A stretch of 64,000 bases of DNA, taken from Cellulomonas sp. URHD0024 (GTDB lineage: Bacteria > Actinomycetota > Actinomycetes > Actinomycetales > Cellulomonadaceae). Shown one piece after another: positions 8,878 through 17,039 of this stretch. The stretch covers positions 806,001-870,000 of the forward strand of contig NZ_AUEW01000001.1 of the NCBI RefSeq assembly GCF_000426185.1, written 5' to 3'. Made by a program: the position numbers and the translations under genes. How positions within the stretch are numbered: the first letter of the stretch is position 1; each line of letters starts with the position of its first letter. Under the pieces are notes generated by a model, which was given only the letters and a program-made list of their open reading frames with translations, had not been told where the DNA came from and searched no databases.

Positions 8878-10302
8878 ATGTTCAGCAAGCCAGAGGAAGT
8901 CCTGGCCTTCATCAAGAGCGAGGACGTGAAGTTCGTCGACGTCCGGTTCTGTGACCTGCCCGGCACGATGCAGCACTTCAACGTCCCTGCCCCCACGCTG
9001 GACGCTTCCTTCTTCACCGAGGGCCAGATGTTCGACGGCTCGTCGATCCGCGGGTTCCAGGCGATCCACGAGTCCGACATGAAGCTGATCCCCGACGTGA
9101 CGTCGGCGTACCTCGACCCCTTCCGGGTCGAGAAGACCCTGAACATCAACATGCACATCGTCGACCCGTACACCGACGAGCCCTACAGCCGCGACCCGCG
9201 TCAGGTCGCCGCCAAGGCCGAGGCGTACCTGGCGTCGACCGGCATCGCCGACACCGCGTTCTTCGCGCCCGAGGCCGAGTTCTACATCTTCGACGACGTG
9301 CGCTTCAAGACCGCGCAGAACGAGTCGTTCTACAAGATCGACTCCTTCGAGGCTGCCTGGAACTCCGGCCGCGAGGAGGAGGGTGGCAACCTCGGCCACA
9401 AGATCCCCTACAAGGGTGGGTACTTCCCCGTCCCGCCGGTCGACGGCTTCGCCGACATCCGCGACGAGATCAGCCTGCAGCTGGACGCCCTCGGCCTCGG
9501 TGTCGAACGCGCGCACCACGAGGTCGGCACCGCCGGCCAGCAGGAGATCAACTACCGCTTCGACAAGCTGGCGATCTCCGGCGACAAGGTCATGCTCTTC
9601 AAGTACGTCGTGAAGAACGTCGCGCACAACAACGGCAAGTCGGCGACCTTCATGCCGAAGCCGCTCTTCGGCGACAACGGCTCGGGCATGCACGTCCACC
9701 AGTCCCTGTGGAAGAACGGCGAGCCGCTGTTCTTCGACGAGAAGGGCTACGGCGGCCTGTCCGACCTCGCCCGCTGGTACATCGGTGGCCTGCTCAAGCA
9801 CGCGCCGTCGCTGCTCGCCTTCACCAACCCGACGGTGAACTCCTACCACCGCCTGGTCCCCGGCTTCGAGGCGCCCGTCAACCTGGTCTACTCGGCCCGC
9901 AACCGCTCCGCGTGCATCCGCATCCCGGTCACCGGTTCCAACCCGAAGGCCAAGCGCATCGAGTTCCGCGTGCCGGACCCGTCGTCGAACCCGTATCTCG
10001 CCTTCGCCGCCATGCTCATGGCCGGCATCGACGGCATCCAGAACCGCATCGAGCCGCCCGAGCCGGTCGACAAGGACCTGTACGAGCTGCCCCCCGAGGA
10101 GCACGCCCTCATCCAGCAGGTGCCGGGCTCGCTCGGCGAGGTGCTCGACAGCCTCGAGGCGGACCACGACTTCCTCACCGCGGGCAACGTCTTCACGCCT
10201 GACCTGATCTCGACGTGGATCGACTACAAGCGCAACGCCGAGGTGGACCCGATCCGTCTGCGCCCGCACCCGCATGAGTTCGAGCTCTACTACGACGTCT
10301 AA
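8878..10302 (+). CDS. glnA: Glutamine synthetase type I (GSI-beta)
   Basis: Main glutamine synthetase, 474 residues, cytoplasmic dodecamer. Visible are the N-terminal beta-grasp ([16 protein letters not shown]), the latch sequence [15 protein letters not shown] with metal-binding glutamate, [12 protein letters not shown], the ATP-site loop [10 protein letters not shown] and the GSI loop NRSACIRIP. Tyr402 in [10 protein letters not shown] is the conserved adenylylation site, the target of GlnE (encoded at 43.7-46.8 kb). GAGGAG upstream is the ribosome site. A GlnR-like box precedes the gene and a strong terminator follows it. It stands directly after a GSIII gene, an unusual pairing for an actinomycete. 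Confidence 0.98.
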   Translation: MFSKPEEVLAFIKSEDVKFVDVRFCDLPGTMQHFNVPAPTLDASFFTEGQMFDGSSIRGFQAIHESDMKLIPDVTSAYLDPFRVEKTLNINMHIVDPYTDEPYSRDPRQVAAKAEAYLASTGIADTAFFAPEAEFYIFDDVRFKTAQNESFYKIDSFEAAWNSGREEEGGNLGHKIPYKGGYFPVPPVDGFADIRDEISLQLDALGLGVERAHHEVGTAGQQEINYRFDKLAISGDKVMLFKYVVKNVAHNNGKSATFMPKPLFGDNGSGMHVHQSLWKNGEPLFFDEKGYGGLSDLARWYIGGLLKHAPSLLAFTNPTVNSYHRLVPGFEAPVNLVYSARNRSACIRIPVTGSNPKAKRIEFRVPDPSSNPYLAFAAMLMAGIDGIQNRIEPPEPVDKDLYELPPEEHALIQQVPGSLGEVLDSLEADHDFLTAGNVFTPDLISTWIDYKRNAEVDPIRLRPHPHEFELYYDV

Positions 10303-10312
10303 AGATGCGTTT

Positions 10313-10352
10313 CAGAAAGCCCCTGGTCGCTGCTCCGACCGGGGGCTTTCTG
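10313..10352 (+). terminator. Rho-independent terminator of glnA
   Basis: A 17-bp stem (one G-U pair) with a 6-nt loop starts 11 nt after the glnA stop. The arms are CAGAAAGCCCCTGGTCG and CGACCGGGGGCTTTCTG. No long T-run follows. Confidence 0.85.
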
Positions 10353-10573
10353 CTGCTCTGACCTGGGCAACACCGTTTCAGAGAGCGTCAGCGCGCGTCC
10401 AGGCATATCGGACTGTCACGTACCCCTCACGCACCAGGGACTGACCAAGCGCGGACCGGGCCGCTGACGTACATCAGGCCATAGGTGGTTCGCCCACGAC
10501 GGCCCCGGCACTCTGCCACCGCCCCTGGGCGTCCGGGAGTGTCAGATGAACGGTGGGCGGGGCCCGGCGTTTC

Positions 10574-10840
10574 TTAGAGGTGCGAGGGGTTGATGCGCCC
10601 CTCGAAGGTGATGGCGAACGCGTTGAGTGCGGCCTTCCATCGGATGACCCATCGTGCCCGGCCCCGGCCTGTGGGGTCCAGCGCCCGGGTGACTAGGTAG
10701 AGACATTTCAGAGCTGCCGCGTCGTTCGGGAAGTGTCCCCTGGCCCGGACGGCTCGCCGGTAGCGGGCGTTCAGGGACTCGATCGCGTTGGTCGTGCAGA
10801 TGATCTTGCGTCCTGGTGTCCGGCGGAACGTCGGACCTGA
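10574..10840 (-). pseudogene. IS256-family transposase, C-terminal remnant
   Basis: About 85 residues match the C-terminal end of IS256/mutator-type transposases: RKIICTTNAIESLNARYRRAVRARGHF followed by W-rich and ALNAFAITFEGRI sequence. A full transposase is around 400 residues; everything upstream, including most of the DDE catalytic core, is missing. The C-terminal glutamate of the triad would fall in TTNAIESLN. The N-terminal break is near 10830, just before a sigma factor gene. This is a dead element left by an old insertion and deletion. The flanking 10353-10573 holds nothing else recognisable. Confidence 0.8.
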
Positions 10841-10849
10841 GTAGCGTCG

Positions 10850-10909
10850 GCCTGCCCGGATCACCCGTACGAGGGAAGTGGCCCCAGGACCCCAACCGAT
10901 CGGGCAGGC
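10850..10909. repeat. Inverted repeat at the IS remnant edge
   Basis: Arms GCCTGCCCGGATC (10850-10862) and GATCGGGCAGGC (10898-10909) are complementary apart from one bulged base, 35 nt apart. It could be a sigma operator, an attenuator or an insertion scar. Confidence 0.35.
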
Positions 10910-10958
10910 TCAGCGTTGTCTTGGCGTCGGATGGTCGGGGCACCCACGAGGAGGGTCT

Positions 10959-11513
10959 GTGCGGGGGGACTGGGAGCCGCTGCTCGAGCAGCTGGTTCGG
11001 GAGCGGTACGCGCGCCTGCTGGCGAGGGCGTACCTGCTCGTCGGATCCGGCGGTGACGCCGAGGACCTCGTGCAGGAGGCACTGCTGGCGACGTTCGGCG
11101 GGCGCGCACGGCTGCGGTCCGTGGAAGCCGCTGAGCAGTACGTGCGCCGGGCGATCGTGTCCCGGTTCGTCGACCGGCTGCGGCGCGACGGGCGCGAGCG
11201 GACAGCGCACGTCGAGGCCTCACGGCTCGCTTCCGTGCAGACGCCGCAGGACGTCTCGACCGAGCTCGAGTCCGCGCTGGCCCTCCTCCCCCCGCGGGAG
11301 CGCGCCTGTGTGGTGCTGCGACACGTCGAGGTGATGTCCGTCGCGGAGACGGCCGAACAGCTCGGGCTCAGCGAGGGCGCCGTGAAGCGCTACACGTTCG
11401 ACGGCATCCGCACGCTCAACAGCACGCTCGGGACCCGAGCGTCCAGCGAGGACCTGCCCGTGCACCTCGTCGCGGGCGGCGCACCGAACCAGGAGGTGTC
11501 TCGTGGAGCGTGA
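10959..11513 (+). CDS. ECF-type RNA polymerase sigma factor (SigE-like)
   Basis: Sigma-70 family factor of 184 residues. Region 2 shows as YARLLARAYLLVGSGGDAEDLVQEALLATF (about residues 15-45) and region 4 as LPPRERACVVLRHVEVMSVAETAEQLGLSEGAVKRYTFDGIRTL. The start is GTG 10959, 4 nt after GAGGAGGG (10948-10954); the frame is open further upstream but that part is not convincing. Its 3' end overlaps the next gene by 11 bases, so the two are translationally coupled. The partner, a membrane protein with a short cytoplasmic N-terminus, may be its anti-sigma factor, although it lacks the usual zinc HxxxCxxC motif. Confidence 0.88.
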   Translation: MRGDWEPLLEQLVRERYARLLARAYLLVGSGGDAEDLVQEALLATFGGRARLRSVEAAEQYVRRAIVSRFVDRLRRDGRERTAHVEASRLASVQTPQDVSTELESALALLPPRERACVVLRHVEVMSVAETAEQLGLSEGAVKRYTFDGIRTLNSTLGTRASSEDLPVHLVAGGAPNQEVSRGA

Positions 11514-13014
11514 ACTCGACGACGTGGTCTTCCAGTCGCTCACGCAGCGCGTCGACCGACTGGCCTCGGTGGCGCCCGAGCCGTCCGTGCTCGCGGGCAC
11601 GATCGCTCGGGTGCGCCGTCGCCGGCGTCGCCGCGCCACCGGACAGGTGTTCGCCGCCGTCGGCGTCGTGACCGTACTCGCCGCCGGGCTGACGGTCGGC
11701 GGCGAGCACAACCGACCAGTGCCCGCGACGACGCCCACAGCAACGCCTTCGCCCTCACCGAGCGCGTCTCCGCAGCCGACGCCGACGCCGACGCTCGCCG
11801 AGGCGCCCGCACCGAGCCAGGCCGAGGTGGACGCAGGGCTTGGCCTGCCGGCAAGCGTCGCAGCTCCGGCCGACATCTGGGACCAGGTCGGCGAAGGCTG
11901 GGCGCTCGGCATCTACCGATCGTCCTGGTCGATGCGCGACGGCTCGTCGACACCGTTGCGTAACTCGCTGGTGGTCAGCTCGCCCGAGGGCGTGACCTAC
12001 CGACTGCGCGAGCTGCCGACTGACACGGCCGTCGAGCTCGTCCGCTGGGAGCCGGGCGCCACGAAGGCGCTCGTGACGATCGCCCCGGTGCGCGACGGCG
12101 TCACCGGCTACTCGATCCGCGGCTGGCTCGATCTGCTCACCGGCACGCTGACGCAGGAACCTGGCGCCGTGGGCGAGGGTGAGGCCCCGGGGATCTCCTT
12201 CGAGGGCCTCGACCACCGCGGCGACGAGGTCTGGTCCGTCAGGTACGGACAGACCGGCGGCGGCGGACCCGTGACGATCGTCGTGCAGACGACCGACGGC
12301 GTGCTCGTGCGCCGGATCGACCTCCAGGGCGACGACGCGCATCCGGGCCTTCTCGACCCGAGCGGGCACCTTCTCGCGGTGCCCGGCCACGATGAGGCAG
12401 AGATGACCTACGACGTCGTCGACCTCGACACGGGTCGCGAGAAGGCGCACCAGTACGGCGTGGCGAACGGCTTCTGCCAGGTCGTCGGCTGGCAGTCGGG
12501 CAGTGAGCTGCTCACGCGGTGCCGCGCCGACTCCTGGGAGTCGAGCGGCTTCGACAGCCACCTGCTCACACCGGGCGACTCGCTCTACGTCGTTCGCCTC
12601 GACGGCGGCGCACCGCGCTTCGTCCGGGTTCTCGGCGCCGGCGATCCCGCGGTCCCGCTCTGGAGGGGACGCACGTTGCCCGACGGGCGCGTGGTCGTGG
12701 GTGCGCTCCCCGTCGGAGCCGACGACGTCGGCTCGTGCATCGCCGGCCTGTACGCGCTCGACGGCGACACGACGACGGCGCTCGGCATCGACGGCGTCGC
12801 CCGGGTGCAGCCCGTCGGGACCGTCGGGTCCCGGCTGTACAGCGTGACGACCACCTCGTGCGACGGGAACTTCCGGGGCACCCAGCTCGAGTCGCTGGAC
12901 GGGTCCGACCGCACGCCACTGCTAGCCGCACCGAGCTCCGCGTCCCAGCAGCTGGAAGGCGGCCTGGACACCTGGGCCGTCGCCGGCGGGCCCTCGGGCC
13001 ATACCTGGGGCTGA
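11503..13014 (+). CDS. Membrane-anchored propeller-like protein, putative anti-sigma partner
   Basis: 503-residue protein of unknown function. It has a 45-residue cytoplasmic N-terminus ending in an arginine run (RVRRRRRRRATG), one membrane helix (VFAAVGVVTVLAAGLTVGG), a Pro/Thr/Ser-rich spacer (about residues 70-100), then about 400 extracytoplasmic residues with repeated beta-strand and VDLDTGRE-like turns that suggest a beta-propeller. Three to four cysteines in the outer domain could form disulfides. GTG 11503 overlaps the sigma factor gene. The topology resembles an anti-sigma factor whose outer domain senses a signal, but this is inference from context. Confidence 0.75.
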   Translation: MERELDDVVFQSLTQRVDRLASVAPEPSVLAGTIARVRRRRRRRATGQVFAAVGVVTVLAAGLTVGGEHNRPVPATTPTATPSPSPSASPQPTPTPTLAEAPAPSQAEVDAGLGLPASVAAPADIWDQVGEGWALGIYRSSWSMRDGSSTPLRNSLVVSSPEGVTYRLRELPTDTAVELVRWEPGATKALVTIAPVRDGVTGYSIRGWLDLLTGTLTQEPGAVGEGEAPGISFEGLDHRGDEVWSVRYGQTGGGGPVTIVVQTTDGVLVRRIDLQGDDAHPGLLDPSGHLLAVPGHDEAEMTYDVVDLDTGREKAHQYGVANGFCQVVGWQSGSELLTRCRADSWESSGFDSHLLTPGDSLYVVRLDGGAPRFVRVLGAGDPAVPLWRGRTLPDGRVVVGALPVGADDVGSCIAGLYALDGDTTTALGIDGVARVQPVGTVGSRLYSVTTTSCDGNFRGTQLESLDGSDRTPLLAAPSSASQQLEGGLDTWAVAGGPSGHTWG

Positions 13015-13089
13015 GGCCGGTCACGCCGCCACGTGCAACGCGTCAGGCGTGACGACACACAGTGCCGGGCAGATATGTCGCTCCATCTG

Positions 13090-13123
13090 GGGGCCTCGTC
13101 GTCGCTTTCGACGACGAGGCCCC
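13090..13123 (+). terminator. Terminator after the sigma factor operon
   Basis: Perfect 15-bp stem (GGGGCCTCGTCGTCG and complement) with the stable loop CTTT. A smaller hairpin TAGGGC/GCCCTA follows at 13125-13142. Confidence 0.8.
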
Positions 13124-13232
13124 GTAGGGCCTTTGCGCCCTAGAGGCCCGCCGACGCCGTCGACAGACTGGGTGGACCGCCGGTGCGGCGGCACGCCCGT
13201 GCACGAGTGCTCGCAGGGAAGGCAGCGCAGCC

Positions 13233-13793
13233 ATGGGATCCCCGACAGAGCCCACCTCCTCGTCGAAGCCGACGGGTACGACCCGCTCTGGTCGGTGTCG
13301 CCTGCTGTCCGAGCTGCTGCCCTCCTCGACGGCGATGACGGGAGCGATCCTCGGCAGTCAGCTGGACCCGGGCGCAGTTGCCGTCCTGCTCGAGGATCTC
13401 AGCGCCGCGGGCGCCCAGGTCTTGAGCGGACCGACCAGCGCCACGTTCCAGCTCGATCAGGACGACGTGACGGGTATCCGGACCTACCCGAAGATCGCGA
13501 CCCTGACGACCCTCGACCTGGCCCTGCTGGCACATCAAGGGCTCCTCGTCGAGGTCAGCCTGTACCGCGGCCGTCGCGAGATCTTCCGTGGCCGGTTCGA
13601 GGAGCCTCACCCGACCGGAGACCTGGTGAACCTGATCGACGGCCCTGGGGACCGTTGGCGTCACCGCTGGGACGAGTTCGTCCACGCCGTCCGCCCTGCG
13701 GTCGCCTGGATGTACGGCGGATTCCAGGCGTCGGGTGCCTGCTTCGGGTGCGCCTCGGCCGCCCGAAGCCCCCACGGACCGAGGCAGGCGTAG
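13233..13793 (+). CDS. Hypothetical protein
   Basis: 186-residue protein, not recognised. It is rich in Ser/Thr/Pro for the first 30 residues, then shows a soluble alpha/beta pattern (AVAVLLEDLSAAGAQVL, LTTLDLALLAHQGLLVEVSLYRGRREIFRGRF) and a C-terminus with two close cysteines (GACFGCASA). It stands alone between a terminator and the convergent TerD-nuclease gene. Base composition here looks slightly less GC-rich than the flanks, as in the TerD-nuclease gene, so both may belong to an acquired segment. The start (ATG 13233) has a weak GGAAGG upstream. Other frames are open across this stretch, so its coding status is only likely. Confidence 0.5.
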   Translation: MGSPTEPTSSSKPTGTTRSGRCRLLSELLPSSTAMTGAILGSQLDPGAVAVLLEDLSAAGAQVLSGPTSATFQLDQDDVTGIRTYPKIATLTTLDLALLAHQGLLVEVSLYRGRREIFRGRFEEPHPTGDLVNLIDGPGDRWRHRWDEFVHAVRPAVAWMYGGFQASGACFGCASAARSPHGPRQA

Positions 13794-13844
13794 CCAAACG
13801 AACCAAGTGGGCCCTAGAGACCAGCTTCGGTCCGGATGCGTGTA

Positions 13845-15968
13845 CTACCCAGCGCTATGGTCCAGGGCCTCATCGATGCCCTTCGCATTGACATCGGATG
13901 CATGCGCGTCGACGGCGGACGCCTCTGGCAGCATCGGCGCGGCGCGCTGCCACGCCTTCAGCGGCTGCACAACACTGGAATAGAAGTTCTCGACGCCGCC
14001 GACGACACTCGGTACGAAGCCGCCGCGTACCCCGGAGCGCTTCGTTCCCATGGGGCTGACCAGCGTGAGTCGGAACTCTGCGATCTCGGCGCCCCGGTCG
14101 GGTAGCAGCGCCGTTGGGTTGCTTCGGACCTCCCCCAACCGCTCGCACGATGTCTCCGCCCGACCGGTGAACAGTGCCTCCACGAGCAGCGCGTCGGGCG
14201 CTTCTCGCAACTGGCGCAAAAGCCAGCTGATCCGTCGTTGACCCGTGCCCTCCTGCGGGGCGACCAGCGCGACGCTGACCCGGACCTGCGACGTGCGCAG
14301 GTCCGCCGTCAATGCCACCAGACCCGCCGCGAGGGGCACCTTCAGCACGGCCTCGAGCAGGCCGTCTCCGGCAAGCTTCGTCGCGATCGCCTGGATGCGG
14401 GCGGCCGATTCTGTCGCGAGCTTGCGTGGGACGGACTGCGTCACGGTCACACCGAGCTCGGAGCTCAGCCGCAAGCACATGTGGCGCACCAGTCGAGTCC
14501 ACGCGTCCGCGACCGCGGGGACCTTTCGGTCGCCTGCTCGGAGCGTACCGGCCTGGATCGCCTGCCGGACCGGGACCCAGGCAGCACCCATGTCGTCGAA
14601 TGTCTCCGCCCCAGAGCGGGAATGTTCGAGGTAGCGCACGAGCTCGCAGAGAATCCACGCCTGGAGCGGGTCGCCGACGCCGCGGTGATGCAAGGTGAAC
14701 TTGGCTTCATGCAAGACCTCCGCCCACGACAGGTGTTGGAGAGTCACAATCCGCAGCTTGCGCTTGTCCACGTCTGCGACCGGGTGCTCCCCGGCGTGCG
14801 CAGCAATCTCGTTCGAGAGAGTTATGAGGGAGTCGTACCCCTGCCGCCGCGCGACATCCAGGTAGCGCTCGACCTGATCGCGGCGCAGCTCCCCGCTCCC
14901 CGTCTTCACCTCCAGGAGAGCCGTCCACATTCGGCCTGCACGAGAAACGCGCAGCACCCCGTCCGGGTACAACGTCGTCTCCCCCAGGGTGTGTGCCACC
15001 TCCAGATACGTCTCGACATTGCCCGCGGGCGCCCCGAATCTGGCCGTCAGTGCGCGCCCGAAGGCAGGGACGGCCATCATCGTCGCGAGCAGCGCGGAGG
15101 TTGCCCGCTTCTCCTGCTCCTCCGCGGTGCCGACCCCCGAGATCGAGAAGAGTCGCGCTGCCTGCCAGGTAGGTGCTCCCGCAAGTTTCAGAACCGGAGG
15201 AGCGACGGGGGCAGCCGCACGCTTCGTCGTTCGTACGCCCGCGCGCCGCTCCGGCGTCGAGCTGGCGACCGGGGACTCCATGGCTGGGAACTCAACGACC
15301 GTGGCGATCGCGTCGACAACTGCGGGCTCGCGAATCTCGACGTCCGGCTCGGCATCTTCGTGGACGACCTCATCGATTGTCAGGGTGTCGTCGGAGCCCG
15401 GCGCCGGCACCGGCGCCCGATGGACCGGCTGGTCGTCGACGCTGACCCCGAAATCGGTCGCGAGACCTGAGAGGCCGGTATCCCAGCCCTGACCGACGGC
15501 CCGAACCTTCCAACCCGGTCCACGTCGGTAGATCTCGCAGAAGACGAACGCAGTCTCAGTCGTCGCGTCGGTGATCTCGAAGAGTGCCAACGATTCGCCA
15601 GCTTGGTCGCGCGCCTGCAGCACCAGTCCGGACAGGGCACCGAACGTCCCCTCCGACAGGCTGGCGGTCACCGCAACCGTCTGCACGTCAGGGTCCAGAC
15701 TCGCCAGATCGATTGCGATCCGCGCGTTCGCCCCGTCGTCACTCACCGTGCGCCCCAGGAGGTGCACGGAGCCGTCCTGCGAGGCCGGCTGGTTGAAGAA
15801 GACCAGGTCGTCGTCCGATCGCACTCGACCCGAGCCATCGAGCAGCAGCGCGGCTGCGTCGACGTCGACCACCCCTTCAGGCTCGTCCCAAGCGACGCTG
15901 ACCCGAACGCTTGTGACCTGGGACGGCAACTCGCAGTTGGCCCCCTTCGTGAGAACCGTCTCGCCCAT
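13845..15968 (-). CDS. TerD domain fused to a PD-(D/E)xK nuclease-like domain
   Basis: 707-residue fusion. Residues 1-180 are a TerD beta-sandwich (VSVAWDEPEGVVDVDAAALLL, VRSDDDLVFFNQPASQDGSV, then the family ending VRAVGQGWDTGLSGLATDFGV). A Pro/Ala-rich linker follows (about 185-260). From about residue 285 comes a domain with D336-x16-E353-V-K355 (YPDG... LLEVKTGS) followed by RRDQVERYLDVARRQGYDSLITLSNEI, the pattern of restriction-endonuclease-fold nucleases. The rest (about 430-707) is alpha-rich and unknown. TerD domains bind calcium; pairing with DNA-processing enzymes fits published ideas on Ter stress systems. It has its own leaderless promoter (TACCAT at 15975-15980, minus strand). 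Confidence 0.8.
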   Translation of the reverse strand: MGETVLTKGANCELPSQVTSVRVSVAWDEPEGVVDVDAAALLLDGSGRVRSDDDLVFFNQPASQDGSVHLLGRTVSDDGANARIAIDLASLDPDVQTVAVTASLSEGTFGALSGLVLQARDQAGESLALFEITDATTETAFVFCEIYRRGPGWKVRAVGQGWDTGLSGLATDFGVSVDDQPVHRAPVPAPGSDDTLTIDEVVHEDAEPDVEIREPAVVDAIATVVEFPAMESPVASSTPERRAGVRTTKRAAAPVAPPVLKLAGAPTWQAARLFSISGVGTAEEQEKRATSALLATMMAVPAFGRALTARFGAPAGNVETYLEVAHTLGETTLYPDGVLRVSRAGRMWTALLEVKTGSGELRRDQVERYLDVARRQGYDSLITLSNEIAAHAGEHPVADVDKRKLRIVTLQHLSWAEVLHEAKFTLHHRGVGDPLQAWILCELVRYLEHSRSGAETFDDMGAAWVPVRQAIQAGTLRAGDRKVPAVADAWTRLVRHMCLRLSSELGVTVTQSVPRKLATESAARIQAIATKLAGDGLLEAVLKVPLAAGLVALTADLRTSQVRVSVALVAPQEGTGQRRISWLLRQLREAPDALLVEALFTGRAETSCERLGEVRSNPTALLPDRGAEIAEFRLTLVSPMGTKRSGVRGGFVPSVVGGVENFYSSVVQPLKAWQRAAPMLPEASAVDAHASDVNAKGIDEALDHSAG

Positions 15969-15974
15969 GCCCGC

Positions 15975-15980
15975 ATGGTA
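15975..15980 (-). promoter_or_regulatory. -10 box of the TerD-nuclease gene
   Basis: TACCAT on the minus strand, 6 nt before the ATG at 15968. It separates this gene from the upstream Ter operon. Confidence 0.45.
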
Positions 15981-16115
15981 TGGGCGACCGCTGACACCTC
16001 GGTCGCAATCGCACAGGGTCGCAGAAACTCCACCCGGCCGGCAGGCGGGCCTATGAAGGCCAACTCAGACACAATCAATTGCCGCCTACCCGTTTGGCGG
16101 GTTCTGGACGGCCCT

Positions 16116-17039
16116 CTATGCGGCGGGCGTGAGCACCGCGGCGAGCAGGCGCGACACGATCTCCTCGCCGGCCTCTGCGCCGGCGGCCTCGGTGACGACG
16201 ACGTGTGGTGCCTGCCAACCGGACGTGTGCAGCTCGCCGTGCGCGGGGCGCACGCCGAACGCCGCGGTCGAGAGGATCCCGGCATCGAGCAGGGAGTCCC
16301 CCGCGGCCAGGATCGCCGTCGAGCCGACCCGCGACGCCACCTCGGCCACCGCGGACTCCTTGGTCAGCTCGACCGGCACGCAGTAGACCTTGCGGCCCTG
16401 CATGGACACCGTCCACCCGCGCTCGGCACACCAGTCGGTGAGGTCGGCCAGGAACCGGGCAGGCATGAGGTCGCGCTCGACGACGAGGTACGTGAACAGG
16501 TCGTCGGCGATCCGGTGCTTGCGCACCCACGCCGGGTCCGCGCTCGCACGCACGTGATCGACGACCTCACTCAGCGGGGCGCACCGGGACAGCTGCTCGG
16601 CCACCTGAGCCGCCCAGCGGTCGCAGGTTCGGCCGTCGACCAGGATGTGGCCGCCGTTGGCGGTGATCGCGTACCGGGGCTCGGCTGGAAACCGGACCCG
16701 GAAGAACTGAGACGTCGTCCGGGTGGTCGTCGGGACGAACGTCGACACGCCGCTGAGCGCGATCAGCAGCCGCTGCGCGTCGGCCGTCCAGTACGACATC
16801 GGCTCACCGTGCTGAAGCTCGGCGACGGCCAGCTCGAGCGGAGCAACACCCAGCTTCACCGCGCCGGCCGAGTAGATCAGGGTGCGGTCGAGGTCGCACG
16901 CCACCACCGGCGCCGGAGTCGGGTGGTCGTACCCCGGGACGGATCGCGCGTACGCGGCGACCTGCTCGGACAGGCGCGCGTCCAGTCCGAGGCGTGCCGC
17001 TGACGCGCAGACCCGAGCGCGGGCAGCCTCGTCCGTCAT
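16116..17039 (-). CDS. HAD family hydrolase of the Ter cluster
   Basis: Haloacid-dehalogenase-type phosphatase, 307 residues. Motif I is VACDLDRT, with nucleophile Asp49 and general acid Asp51. Motif IV is the GDSLLDAGIL segment near residue 255. A Cof-type cap lies between. Start ATG 17039 overlaps the stop of the StiP-PELOTA gene (ATGA), so it is translated in the same operon. Ter clusters of this kind are proposed to make a nucleoside-like metabolite; this enzyme would remove a phosphate late in that route. The substrate is unknown. Confidence 0.85.
   Translation of the reverse strand: MTDEAARARVCASAARLGLDARLSEQVAAYARSVPGYDHPTPAPVVACDLDRTLIYSAGAVKLGVAPLELAVAELQHGEPMSYWTADAQRLLIALSGVSTFVPTTTRTTSQFFRVRFPAEPRYAITANGGHILVDGRTCDRWAAQVAEQLSRCAPLSEVVDHVRASADPAWVRKHRIADDLFTYLVVERDLMPARFLADLTDWCAERGWTVSMQGRKVYCVPVELTKESAVAEVASRVGSTAILAAGDSLLDAGILSTAAFGVRPAHGELHTSGWQAPHVVVTEAAGAEAGEEIVSRLLAAVLTPAA

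Noticed and set aside
8179..10275. Long reverse-strand open frame opposite glnA
   Set aside because: Shadow frame of high-GC coding DNA; the glnA frame has full homology and motifs.
10353..10573. Terminal inverted repeat of the IS256-type element
   Set aside because: A GGGAGTGTCAGA-like end is present but no matching left end remains, so boundaries cannot be shown.
10542..11210. Reverse-strand open frame covering the sigma factor
   Set aside because: Only the transposase-like part in another frame has homology; the sigma factor on the plus strand has clear domains.
13049..13891. Longer plus-strand frame overlapping the 186-residue hypothetical ORF
   Set aside because: Low-complexity Arg/Pro-rich translation with no domain, running through the terminator.
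16082..16100. Possible terminator of the leftward Ter operon (CCGCC/GGCGG)
   Set aside because: Only a 5-bp stem with a 9-nt loop, so it is too weak to call.
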